From Glandiceps talaboti (Eukaryota; Hemichordata; Enteropneusta; Spengelidae), in NCBI RefSeq assembly GCF_964340395.1, contig NC_135556.1, positions 8,199,501 through 8,263,500 of the forward strand: a stretch of 64,000 bases of DNA, given 5' to 3'. Shown in pieces: positions 13,882-23,920 of this stretch. The translations under genes and the position numbers were made by a program. The notes under the pieces are model-generated. The model made no database searches, was not told where the DNA came from, and was given only the letters and a program-made list of their open reading frames with translations. Each line of letters starts with the position of its first letter. Position 1 is the first letter of the stretch.

Positions 13882-16800
13882 ATGTATGTATGTATGTATG
13901 AGAAGATGAAGACACTTGGATATTTCTACAGCTATAAAAAGCTCAACACTGTAAAGCATTATTACAAGAACTTATCGTTATTAGTTACTACTCTTTTATG
14001 TACAACTGATTACAATCCATTGATCTCTTACAATTGAGTTCATGTCTGTGTCTTTACAGTGTATTGTATTTGCCATGACGTCAGGTCAGATGTGGAACCA
14101 TATCAGAGGTCCACCATATGCACACAAAAACCCACAGACAGGACAAATGGTAAGAGTGTACACAAATATTAGTCTGCTGGCAATTAGGTGAACACTTTCC
14201 TAATTATTCAGTACTGCTTCCATTCCCAACAAATCGTCGTGGCTCTGATTGAAACACACTGAACCTAGTACTCTGAGTACTTGAAGGTCATAGGTCACAG
14301 GTCACAGGCAATTTTTGCTGTATAATTTCCTGCAATATCTTTCTTTATCGATGGATTGCCATAAGTTGCAAATTTCTCTTCTATCTTTCACACTCCTACT
14401 CGTTTTTTGCTATGAGTTTTTTTAACTTAAAAATATGTGTGTGTATCGCTCTTTTGATTGTCACACACAAGTTGATAAATTAAAATAGTTGTTTATACAG
14501 TGTCTCCTTTTCATGCATGCTATAAATTTCACTTTTTTTTAGTAATTCTTAATGATCAAAATATTTTAATGGCACCTGCTGTCTATCTATGTAGAGTGAT
14601 GATAGAAAACCATAAATCCGTTTTCTGTTGTAATTCTGATGTTGGTCTCTATATATTTACACTTTTGGAGAGAACAACCGAGTCTAATTTTGCTGTATCT
14701 ATAGCCCCATGTGTGGTGTCTAAAAAAAGTCCTTGTTTTATTTTGTTTAGTCTGAAAGATTCAGTCCACTTACGTAACCACTCAGGGTTGAGTATATTAC
14801 AATAAGTGGCAACAACACTGGCACTTGCAGGCTCTATTTTGTTGTGCACTGTAAAATTAAGACTTTGTTACAGCGCCATCTAGTGGTCATTTATTGGGAA
14901 ATTCTAAACATGAGGGATAGATACCTAATATGATTTCTATTTTGGTTCTAGAGTTATATTCATGGCAGTAGAAGCGGCCAATTTGTCGCTGAAACTCACA
15001 TTGTTCTTCTTCTGCGTATCCTTTGTTATTATTTATGTGCATTTGGTATTTAGCTTCTACTAGTTCTAGAATTATATGCAAAAATAATAGAACTATATGT
15101 AAATGAATGGCACTTTATGCAAATAAAATAGAATTATATGCAAATGACTTGCACTTTATGCAAATAAAATAGAATTATGTGCAAATTAAGTATGGGTGTC
15201 AACTCAAGCTATATAATAGTAATTTCACATTATTTCATAACAAATAACTGCATGTCTCGTCGACTTCCTACCTTTTTGGCTGTGTCATATTTGTGTTTTT
15301 GACTATAGTGTCCACTCTCGTCTAGTATTTCCCTAATGTGTGTTGATTCAAACCTAAAATAAGACACAGCAACCATGAAGGTTTTCTCCTATTAGCCGTT
15401 CAAGTGCTACAAACCTGACTTGGTGAGCCAGCAGATCGGGTATAATAAACATTGTTTGCATCTCTAAAGCTGTTTGCAATGTCACTGATAATAGGTCAAT
15501 GAAACTGATAACAACTGATATAACATTGAGCTTAGCTTTGCCTGATATTGTTTACTCCTTGAAAATATTCTTACGCTGTGAACTACACTTTTAAATTACA
15601 ATGATCATGGAGAAAGACAATAAAATACACCACTTGTTCTTTGGTAAAATAAAGATGGTGGGATTTTGACTTGCAAAATGAAAATTAACTCAAAATTTCG
15701 GGAATTTGTTTCAGTGTTGAAATGCCGGAAAGTAGTACCAGTGAGCAAGAGAAATATAAACAACTGTTGACTTTGGTGTTAATATGTAAAAGTGGATTAT
15801 CACATTTGTAAATATTGGCAACAAACACTACTTAGCGATAAGAAGTGGGGTGAAACCACCATTTGCTTAGTTAATAGGAAAATCTCTGTAATGCGTTCAT
15901 GGTACCATTATCATGTTTACATGTACTGCTTCACCCTTTGTCTTGGTTCTAATCACATGGTGATGCTATTGACAGCAGGGAAATTTGAAAACCCGATAAG
16001 AATTTGCACCGACCACAGCTTCATTAAAGTAAAAAACAACAACAGGGAAATGCTAGGTGAGAAGGAAAACGATATCAAAATCCGTCCATGACTTGACCCT
16101 AGCAGGTTACACATACATTATACCAAATGTACTTCAGTCTTGCCTTATATCTCCTCTCAATCCTTACTTTGTTGACTTGATATTTTATTTTTATTTTTGC
16201 TTTGCTTATCCTTTCTTTGTATTCATTTCATCATATAGAATTACATTCATGGCAGCAGCCAAGCCCAGTTTATTGCTGAGACTCATATTGTCATTTTACT
16301 CTGTATCCTTTACATGTAAATGTTGGGTGGTTGTTCCTTTTCTCTTCCTATTCCCGTACAATGGTATATATTCTTAGAGTTTCTTCTGTGTTGGTAAACC
16401 ATTGGATCAAAGTAAACTTTTGGTCCAAACACAACATTAAAAATTGTTACCTGAACTGTCTGAATACACACTTCAATCTTTGTCGACAGATCTGCACACT
16501 GTAGTCTTTTGTCAGCAGATCTGCACACTATTGTCTTTTGTCAACAGATTTGCACACTATAGTCTTTTGTCAACAGATTTGCACACTGTAGTCTTTTGTT
16601 GACAGATTTGCACACTGTAGTCTTTTGTCAACAGATTTGCACACTATAGTCTTTTGTCAACAGATTTGCACACTGTAGTCTTTTGTCAACAGATTTGCAC
16701 ACTATAGTCTTTTGTCAACAGATTTGCACACTATAGTCTTTTGTCAACAGATCTGCACACTATAGTCTTTTGTCAACAGATCTGCACACTGTAGTCTTTT

Positions 16801-19443
16801 GTCAACAGATTTGCACACTATAGTCTTTTGTCAACAGATCTGCACACTGTAGTCTTTTGTCAACAGATTTGCACACTATAGTCTTTTGTCAACAGATTTG
16901 CACACTGTAGTCTTTTGTCAACAGATCTGCACACTATAGTCTTTTGTCAACAGATCTGCACACTGTAGTCTTTTGTCAACAGATTTGCACACTATAGTCT
17001 TTTGTCAACAGATTTGCACACTATAGTCTTTTGTCAACAGATCTGCACACTGTAGTCTTTTGTCAACAGATTTGCACACTATAGTCTTTTGTCAACAGAT
17101 TTGCACACTAGTCTTTTGTCAACAGATTTGCACACTATAGTCTTTTGTCAACAGATTTGCACACTATAATCATTTGTTGACAGATTTGCACACTGTAGTC
17201 TTTTGTTGACAGATCTGCACACTGTAGTCTTTTGTTGACATATTTGCACACTATAATCATTTGTTGACAGATTTGCACACTGTAGTCTTTTGTCAACAGA
17301 TTTGCACACTGTAGTCTTTTGTCAACAGATTTGCACACTGTAGTCATTTGTTGACAGATCTGCACACTATAGTCTTTTGTCAACAGATTTGCACACTATA
17401 GTCTTTTGTCAACAGATTTGCACACTATAGTCATTTGTTGACAGATTTGCACACTATAGTCTTTTGTCAACAGATCTGCACACTGTAGTCTTTTGTCAAC
17501 AGATTTGCACACTATAATCATTTGTCAACAGATTTGCACACTAGTCTTTTGTCAACAGATCTGCACACTATAGTCTTTTGTCAACAGATTTGCACACTGT
17601 AGTCTTTTGTCAACAGATTTGCACACTATAGTCTTTTGTCAACAGATCTGCACACTATAATCATTTGTTGACAGATTTGCACACTATAGTCTTTTGTCAA
17701 CAGATCTGCACACTGTAGTCTTTTGTCAACAGATCTGCACACTATAGTCTTTTGTCAACAGATCTGCACACTATAATCTTTTGTCAACAGATCTGCACAC
17801 TATAATCATTTGTTGACAGATCTGCACACTATAATCATTTGTTGACAGATTTGCACACTATAATCATTTGTTGACAGATTTGCACACTATAATCATTTGT
17901 TGACAGATTTGCACACTGTAGTCTTTTGTCAACAGAACTGTACACTGTAGTCATTTGTCAACATCTGCACACTGTAGTCATTTGTCAACATCTGCACACT
18001 GTAGTCTTTTGTCAACAGCTCTATAGTCTTTTGTCGACAGATTTGCACACTATAATCATTTGTTGACAGATCTGTGCACTGTAGTCTTTTGTTGACAGAT
18101 CTGCACACTAGTCTTTTGTAGACAGAGTTGCACACTGTAGTCTTTTGTCAACAGATCTACACAGTGTAGTCTTTTGTCAACAAACTTCAGGGTTGGCCGA
18201 TGCATGAGGACACCCCCACCATGACATAATTTCAAAGACTACGTTTGTCAACAGATCTTCACACTGTAGTCTATGTCAATATATGACATCTGCTTACTTC
18301 AGGGTTGACCAATGTTTGAGGGCGCCCTACCATGTTGTACCTTACAGACTACCTTAATTTATCAACAGATCTACACATGTTAGTCAGATCTTTGTTGACA
18401 AACACTGAAGCGCAATCCAAAATTTCAGATAACAATATTGAAGTTTGTGTTTTCAATGAAAGTTTACTTCGATAGAATACTCCTAAAATTATAATAACGT
18501 TACATTTTATATATAGCGTTTTCCCACACTACGCTCAAAGCACTTTACAATTATTACTCCTGGTACAGACCAGTAATGGTTCAACGACCCTTTATACTTC
18601 CTCAACTCCCCCCGGTAGCATAGAATCCATTGCAGCCTCTATTAGTGCATAGGATTAAACCATTCATAATGCAACCTCTATCCTACCAGGTTCCCAATTA
18701 TACAGCTGGGTTGACAAATCAAGTGACATAATTCAAACTATAAAATGTTTAAATTGCAATGCTTGTTTCATAGTTAAAAATGAAAGTGTGTGTCATTTTG
18801 GTTCGTAAGTACATCCTGGGGTACGAAAGGGGTCCATAAGATAGATTTGCAGTGAAAATGTTGCTGTTTGATTTGTTGCGGAAATTGATATTTCATGGAA
18901 AGGAACATTTACCACCATTCAATGTTTGTCAAATCTTTGAACTATATTATGTATATAATGAAATATATTTCTTCTCATATATTTTGATTTCAGTCATCAC
19001 ACAATTTCCTTCCCTTTCAAAACACTGTCCAAGTTTTGAAATGTACTATCAAAACACACTTTGAGAGTCATATTGTCCAAGTTGTGAAATGCACTAGAAG
19101 GATATTCTTCATTCATTTTTCACTCATGTTCCTTTCACTTGGCCAAACAGGGAAATCAGAATACTTGAGAATAAAATTCATTCCCTGAATACTTGAGAAT
19201 GAGAAAAAAAAAATAGAGAATGATAAAGAATGATGCCACAAGTCCTCTTGACATTTATCAAATAACCTGTTATGAATTGTGCCAATTAGTCAATTACAAT
19301 TTAAGTGTTGTGTGAGTTCTTGACAGTATTTCACCATGGAAACAGTCATGACAAGAAGCTCCCCAGTTCCTGTTGAAAATTTCCATTTGATTTCATTGTA
19401 CATAAGTTGCAAGGTTATGACTCAGGAAGAACTTTTGATGATA

Positions 19444-19481
<38 letters not shown>

Positions 19482-20695
19482 GTGTTTGCAGATAATTACT
19501 TCATTCTGTATAAATAGGATAATGTCCATATGGAATCACAGAATTCATAATAGTCTTAAAGACTAATCACAACCTCTGTATATCGGTATAAAAGGTTTAA
19601 AACTATTGTACATAACCCAAAACGACCCCTTTTGTAATATTAAAGAAACGGTTATTGAATGCTTTAACTTGCATGGAATGTTTAGTTAAAAGAATGCTAG
19701 ACTGAGTTCAAGACTATGTTAACCTTAACAAGTAACACTTCAGATGCTGCCATTACTTTTGGTATTGTATTGCTAAATGAAAGTGCCACTCAGAAGGGAG
19801 ATGTAGGAAAACGTAGAAGTGAGTATGAAACTTGTGATTTGGTGAAGTCAGCTTTCTGATTTGATATGTATTCCTGAGGAAGGTTCTTCTCTGTCAAAGA
19901 CTGACATGTGACTTTTATTTGCCCCATTTAAAACCCGTTCACTTTTAATTTCTGTATTTCAAGTTGATCCACAGAAATGATTACTTGAACTTTTAAGAGT
20001 CCTTATATTTTTTCTGTTGCTTGTTATGAAACAAACAGTGATACCACAGAGCTAGTTCATTCAATGTTTTTTATCATATTGTAGTGATATTTGCAACTGA
20101 ATATACAAACCTTTTTGATGACTACAAAGATTTCATGTGTTTTAATTGTTATATTTCTGGTCGTTTCTCCACAGTTGTTACTATTTTGGGCCTAGCAACA
20201 GTTGTAGTATTCTTCAGTATCCTGTTATCTGTGTTCAGATCAAAGTACCATGGATATCCATACAGGTATTATGCTCTATTCTAGTGTTCTAGATGGTTGC
20301 CTAGCAACAATTGCAGTGTTCTAGATGGTTGCCTAGCAACAATTGTAGTGTTCCAGATGGTTGCCTAGCAACAGTTGGAGTGTTCTAGATGGTTGCCTAG
20401 CAACAGTTGTAGTGTTTAGATCAAAGTACCATGGATATCCATACAGTAGTAGTACTGCATTCTAGTGTTCTAGATGGTTGCCTAGCAACAATTGTAGTGT
20501 TCTAGATGATTGCCTAGCAACAGCTGTAATGTTCAGGTCATGATATTCATTTCAGCAGTGTACAGAATGTATAAAAACACCAAGCTAACCTTTCTAAAGC
20601 TAAATGATAGTTTGATTAGAATATTACATGATTTATCATTTTATATATTAAATAATTATGTTTTGTTTTTCTCTTTCAGTTTTCTTATAAGGTAG
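9072..20695 (+). CDS. MAGT1: Oligosaccharyltransferase OST3/OST6-family subunit (MAGT1/TUSC3)
   Basis: Thioredoxin-like oxidoreductase subunit of the STT3B-type oligosaccharyltransferase in the ER membrane; family members hold acceptor proteins by mixed disulfides and have been linked to Mg2+ transport. Coding exons: 9072-9176, 9730-9899, 10346-10463, 11468-11550, 11998-12055, 13034-13174, 14060-14149, one of 14952-15015 or 16239-16302, 19744-19818, 20175-20265, 20680-20695. All phases join, giving 336 aa, the usual family length. The protein has a signal peptide (about 1-30), a luminal thioredoxin-like domain with the CxxC motif C88-T-V-C91, then four predicted membrane segments. Conserved stretches include [27 protein letters not shown] and [10 protein letters not shown]. 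This could be the single ancestor-like gene of both vertebrate paralogues, so MAGT1 and TUSC3 are equally fair names. Family call is very secure. Confidence 0.95.
9940..10185. repeat. Direct repeat in MAGT1 intron 2 (partner 10755-10935)
   Basis: Shares a diverged sequence with 10755-10935, including the order TTCTTAGTACCTG, GGTGTTGACCAAGAAATT, GGTGGTACAATTTTATTTCA and GAGAATTG. The two copies are in the same orientation and flank exon 3. Confidence 0.65.
10755..10935. repeat. Direct repeat in MAGT1 intron 3 (partner 9940-10185)
   Basis: Second, more diverged copy of the intron 2 repeat. Recombination between the two would delete coding exon 3 (118 nt, not a multiple of three). Confidence 0.6.
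13483..13900. repeat. (ATGT)n microsatellite in MAGT1 intron 6
   Basis: About 420 bp of ATGT units with GT-rich interruptions. Long frames across it are repeat artefacts. Confidence 0.97.
14285..14304 (+). promoter_or_regulatory. Triple AGGTCA direct repeat (two overlapping DR1)
   Basis: Three perfect AGGTCA half-sites at 14285-14290, 14292-14297 and 14299-14304, each separated by one base. One-base-spaced direct repeats are the classical site for RXR/HNF4/PPAR-type nuclear receptors. It lies in MAGT1 intron 7. Function is inferred from motif geometry alone. Confidence 0.5.
14952..15015 (+). CDS. MAGT1: MAGT1 alternative exon 8a
   Basis: A 64-nt exon with a U2-type acceptor (TTTTGGTTCTAG) and donor GTATCCTTT at 15016-15024, a perfect U12-type 5' splice site. 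It encodes [20 protein letters not shown] plus L and the first base of the next codon, and joins exons 7 and 9 in frame. The segment lies between the second and third membrane helices. It differs from exon 8b at several positions, notably R-S-G in place of S-Q-A. It matches the vertebrate sequence less well than 8b, so it may be the derived copy. Both splice sites and frame are intact, so I treat it as a real alternative exon. Confidence 0.8.
15068..15190. repeat. Tandem ~43-bp repeat rich in ATGCAAAT octamers
   Basis: About three units contain TTTATGCAAATAAAATAGAA and ATATGCAAATGA blocks. This gives several perfect or near-perfect ATGCAAAT octamers, the POU-domain (Oct) site, in about 120 bp. 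It sits between alternative exons 8a and 8b. Confidence 0.7.
15385..15560. repeat. Dispersed repeat, copy 1 (partner 22165-22335)
   Basis: Shares TTTGCATCTCTAAAGCTGTT, a GATAATAGG/GATAACAACTGATATAA region and flanking sequence with 22165-22335, in the same orientation. It lies in the intron between alternative exons 8a and 8b. Confidence 0.65.
15845..16105. mobile_element. Partial copy of the 20886-21277 MITE family
   Basis: Matches the right half of the element at 20886-21277. Shared landmarks are GGTTCTAATCACATGGTGA, GAAAACCCGATAAG(A)ATTTGCACC, GAAATGCTAGGTGAGA and the end GACTTGACCCTAGCAGG. The left inverted repeat is not evident, so this looks like a truncated copy. Confidence 0.6.
16239..16302 (+). 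CDS. MAGT1: MAGT1 alternative exon 8b
   Basis: A 64-nt exon with a pyrimidine-rich U2-type acceptor (ending CATCATATAG) and a perfect U12-type donor GTATCCTTT at 16303-16311. It encodes [20 protein letters not shown] plus L and one base, in the same phase as 8a. This version carries the HGSSQAQF stretch conserved in vertebrate MAGT1/TUSC3, so it is probably the ancestral form. Exons 8a and 8b are the same length and roughly 70% alike by eye. Confidence 0.85.
16478..18185. repeat. 29-bp satellite array, about 59 units
   Basis: Tandem units of the form GTCTTTTGTCAACAG followed by ATYTGCACACTRTA. Most units carry TGTCAACA at the centre; a subset, clustered around 17160-17350, 17430, 17660 and 17800-17900, carry the exact reverse complement TGTTGACA. 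A second variable position is ATTTGC versus ATCTGC. Units near 17940-18130 are shortened or diverged, and degraded units with inserted sequence continue to about 18390. Minus-strand frames rich in [10 protein letters not shown] are artefacts. Confidence 0.95.
19445..19482. repeat. (CAA)n microsatellite
   Basis: About 12 perfect CAA units in MAGT1 intron 8. The polyglutamine frame over it is not part of a gene. Confidence 0.95.
20275..20535. repeat. Minisatellite derived from MAGT1 exon 10
   Basis: Six copies of a ~31-bp unit containing GCCTAGCAACARTTGTAGTG and TTCTAGATGGTT, in intron 10. The core GCCTAGCAACAGTTGTAGT is also coding sequence inside exon 10 (about 20190-20208). The array also holds a second copy of the exon 3' end (20419-20446, ATCAAAGTACCATGGATATC and onward). 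In that copy the GT donor has become TA. Confidence 0.85.
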
Positions 20696-20885
20696 AGATG
20701 ATGGAGAATTGAAATCAAGAGGTCACGATGTACTGTTTAATTTCTATGCCTCCAAAGAGCCTGATCTGTTCAACCTGGACATCAAAATACTATTAGCATA
20801 CACAAATTTTTTAGGATTATCCATAATAGCCAGAAATATCATTGTATAGGCAGATATTTGTCATCATTTTATTCAGGGGAATGAT

Positions 20886-21277
20886 AGCCTAGAGTAAAGG
20901 CATGTGGGGGATTTTGGCTATCAATCGATTGTCTCCCCGCAAGCCTAGCATTTCGCTAACGGTTGTGTATTCAGACACTACAGTTACATACAGTGATATT
21001 CATGATATGGTAATCATGTTTACTTGGTACTACTCCATTCTCCTTGTTGTGGTTCTAACCTAAACTCCACCCCATGTTGGTGGAGGGTCTATGGTTCTTA
21101 TCACACGGTGACACTATCGATGTCATCGCACAGCAGGAAATTTTGAAAACTCAATAAGGATTTGCACCAGTAACTTCCTGACCGAAGCGTCATTAAAAAT
21201 TGAAAAATCCTTCGTGAAATGCTAGGCGAGAGGGGAGACATGACAGTCAAAATGCCCACATGACATGACTCTAGGCT
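20886..21277. mobile_element. MITE with ~70-bp terminal inverted repeats in the MAGT1 3' region
   Basis: The left end AGCCTAGAGT is the exact reverse complement of the right end ACTCTAGGCT. Similarity continues inward through GTCTCCCC...GCCTAGCATTTC against GAAATGCTAG...GGGGAGAC. The length is about 392 bp with no transposase, so it is non-autonomous. Partial relatives lie at 15845-16105 and 6185-6290. It falls 190 bp after the MAGT1 stop codon, before the AATAAA at 21370, so it may be transcribed in the 3' UTR. Confidence 0.8.
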
Positions 21278-21369
21278 AGGGAATCAGGCAGTTATTTAAA
21301 TTCAAGATGATTTGTTGTTAAGGGGCATTAGCTGAGTTCTGGAGTGGATTACATTGATCACTGATATGA

Positions 21370-21375
21370 AATAAA
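21370..21375 (+). terminator. Candidate poly(A) signal for MAGT1
   Basis: An AATAAA hexamer about 675 bp after the stop codon. Another AATAAA-like site lies near 21636. Which one is used cannot be told from sequence alone. Confidence 0.3.
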
Positions 21376-22164
21376 GTGATGACAATTATATGCCTAAGAT
21401 TTTACCTTTCTTTTTTAAACTTATTTCAAATATTATTATTCAAGTTTATAAACTTTTGTTCTTTCTTTCTCTTTATCTTTTATGCACTTAAAAGCTGCAC
21501 TAGCTGCAACTGAAACGATTTTTGAAATGGTTTTGGTCAATATGATGACTTACTTGTGATACATCGTACACCCTGAACAGTACTGAATCACTTGTGGGTT
21601 AACATATTTGTGAAGCTGTACATGCAATATGGTGCAATAAATCTAATCAAATTGGTTTTTGGGTCCACACCCTAAAATCAGTGCCTCAAACACAATCATG
21701 ATTTCAACCTGTTTACGGTACTACTTGTACTTGCGGGTAAAATGTATAATATATAATTATTGGTATTTTTAGTGAATATTTTGTTAGTCGTCTGATTGAA
21801 AAATATGATACCCCAGTTACAGCTGGTGCAGCTTGAATAACTTCAGGAAAAAGGTTCAAATTCAGCACTTTGAGGAAAATAATTTCAGAAATGTGCTGAA
21901 GGAAAACATTAAATCCATTGGGCTAGTATCAATTCCTCATTTTTGACCACATGAGGGCGCAGTCCAAAAGCTGTTGTCACTGAAATAAAATCATACAGTA
22001 GAGGCTATCATGAACTGGATCCTATATGTATTTTTTTCTAAACAAAGTGTATTTTTTAAACCTGAATGATTGTGTAAGTTCTCAACTTTTTCAGAATCTT
22101 TTTAGGATTGATGTTTCTTTTCATAGTATGAGACTGGTTACTAAGGTCCTAGACATGACATTCA

Positions 22165-22335
22165 CAAGCCATTAGCGGTCCAAGTGCAACAAACCCGCGG
22201 GCTTGCCTGGCGAAAACGGGTGTCATAAAAGTTGTTTGCATCTCTAAAGCTGTTTGTAACGTTACTTATAATAGCCTAATAAATTGATAACAACTGATAT
22301 AAGACGGAGATAAGGTTTGCCTCAATTGCAGTCCA
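22165..22335. repeat. Dispersed repeat, copy 2 (partner 15385-15560)
   Basis: Same orientation as the copy between MAGT1 exons 8a and 8b, sharing TTTGCATCTCTAAAGCTGTT and GATAACAACTGATATAA. The rest of 21380-23190 holds no supported gene. A 106-codon minus-strand frame at 22403-22723 has no recognisable domain. Confidence 0.6.
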
Positions 22336-23193
22336 TGCAGACGGCCGAATAGAGGTTTTACAGCTGTTTACTTGTGTTATGTAAGAGCCCATCATCACAT
22401 GTTTAAATATTGGTACTCTTTGATAACAAGCCCACTTGCTTGGCTAATGGCTTGTCCCAGTAATGAAATCCTGCCCTTCGCATCTTTAATGATATTTTCC
22501 TGATAGAAGCAAATCGGCGTGGGTTATACTTAATAATGGGAACAATAAGTGAAAGAGCTGGGGTAACTTTTAGTTTTATATCTTTAATTGTATTTCTTAA
22601 CAGGTTGTTTTCTTTAAATGAAATTGAGGTTTTGGGGGGTTTACATGAGCAATAGTAAAGGAAGGCTTGAAAACCTGAGAGAGAGACACGTGAGCTGGCG
22701 ACTCCTTGTTTAGTCAACCTCACACTTCTTTCAGTCAGTCACTGTTTCTATTAAATTGGAAGGCATAGAGTACTCTGAAGGAAAGTATTCTATATAATGA
22801 AAGTTGCTGCTTGTTTTAGTCATGAAATATTTTATGTACTTTAAAGTTAAAAACTCGACACCAAAACAACACCAAGTCAAAAACTATGATGGATGAAATA
22901 TTGTATGTACATTTTAGAAAACTAATCAACATTAAAATGACAAAGTCGCCAGTCTGAATCAAAAACTACAAAGATTGTTAGCATTCCTGTTTGAAATAAA
23001 AAGTTTTCTTTTACTCTTAAATTCACAATTGAGTATCTGTCATCTTTCTGATATTGATGTGTGTGTGTTTGCACAAAGGGTGGCCTTACACAATTCTGGG
23101 TTTCTCATCGTAACACCGTAAAAATGATGGGTCAGTCCAGTCTGTCAGCTAATTTTTTTTAGAATTTAAAAAGAATAAAGTAAGGTGTATGTC

Positions 23194-23690
23194 AATCTGA
23201 TTAAAATCTGATTTGGTGAAAGCAGCTAGATGTCTTTATTTACGTCTATTTCCATCATATTGTCACAATTTGTGTTGTTTGTTTTGTTCCGGGTGAATGC
23301 TGCCTTCCCACATCTGGCCCTGTGTAATAGAAAATCTTGTTTGAATCTCAAGGATCTTTCTTCAACCAATCAACACACTTCTTTTTTTGTTCGGAGAGAT
23401 GGCACCGCCACCGATGGATCGAGTTGTCAACGCAATCATCCATGTGTATGTTTGTTTTTTCAATTTCTCCAGTGTGTCCAGCTGCCAATGTAATGCTCAT
23501 CCTGATTGGCTACTCATAAAGTGCGAGATCCTTGAGATTCAAACAAGATTTTCTATTACGCAGGGTCAGATGTGGGAAGGTGGCGATCACATGGAACAAA
23601 ACAAAACAAACGACACAAAATGATGGAAATAGAGGTAAATAAAAATAAAGACATCGAGCCACTTTCACCACATCAGATTTTAATCAGATT
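23194..23690. mobile_element. Foldback element with ~185-bp inverted arms
   Basis: The left arm starts AATCTGATTAAAATCTGAT and the right arm ends with its near-exact reverse complement. The arms pair over about 185 bp each (to roughly 23373 and from 23503), with high identity through TGTTTGAATCTCAAGGATC. The ~130-bp centre has no transposase. The frames across it are shadows of the inverted repeat. Confidence 0.85.
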
Positions 23691-23920
23691 AAAAGTATGT
23701 GTACATGATGATATTTTCAATTCATAATCATACTTTAACAGTTTAAATGACAATTAAAATCAGAGAAAGTAAATTATACATGTTAGTACTAGTATGTGTG
23801 TATGTGCCATTATTGTGTCATGTAATAGTGTAGCTTTCTGGACAGTTTCTAGCATGGCTACTGACTCCAGTATATATGTATAGTTCTTAACCATAGCTAC
23901 ATAGCAATATTAACGTATTG

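Larger units (their letters stand above)
16303..19743 (+). other. U12-type (minor spliceosome) intron 8 of MAGT1
   Basis: The donor is GTATCCTTT, the U12 consensus. Upstream of the exon 9 acceptor lies AACCTTAAC (19721-19729), close to the U12 branch-site consensus TTCCTTAAC. Its branch adenosine is about 15 nt before the exon, a typical U12 spacing, and there is no strong polypyrimidine tract. From exon 8a the same intron runs 15016-19743. The intron contains the 29-bp satellite (16478-18185) and a CAA microsatellite. Confidence 0.85.

Noticed and set aside
14500-14805. A 101-codon plus-strand frame in MAGT1 intron 7.
   Set aside because: Inside an intron, no similarity recognised, and the opposite strand is also open.
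16310-18135. Minus-strand frames with repeated [10 protein letters not shown].
   Set aside because: They are translations of the 29-bp satellite with no gene context.
22403-22723. A 106-codon minus-strand frame.
   Set aside because: No recognisable domain and no supporting signals.
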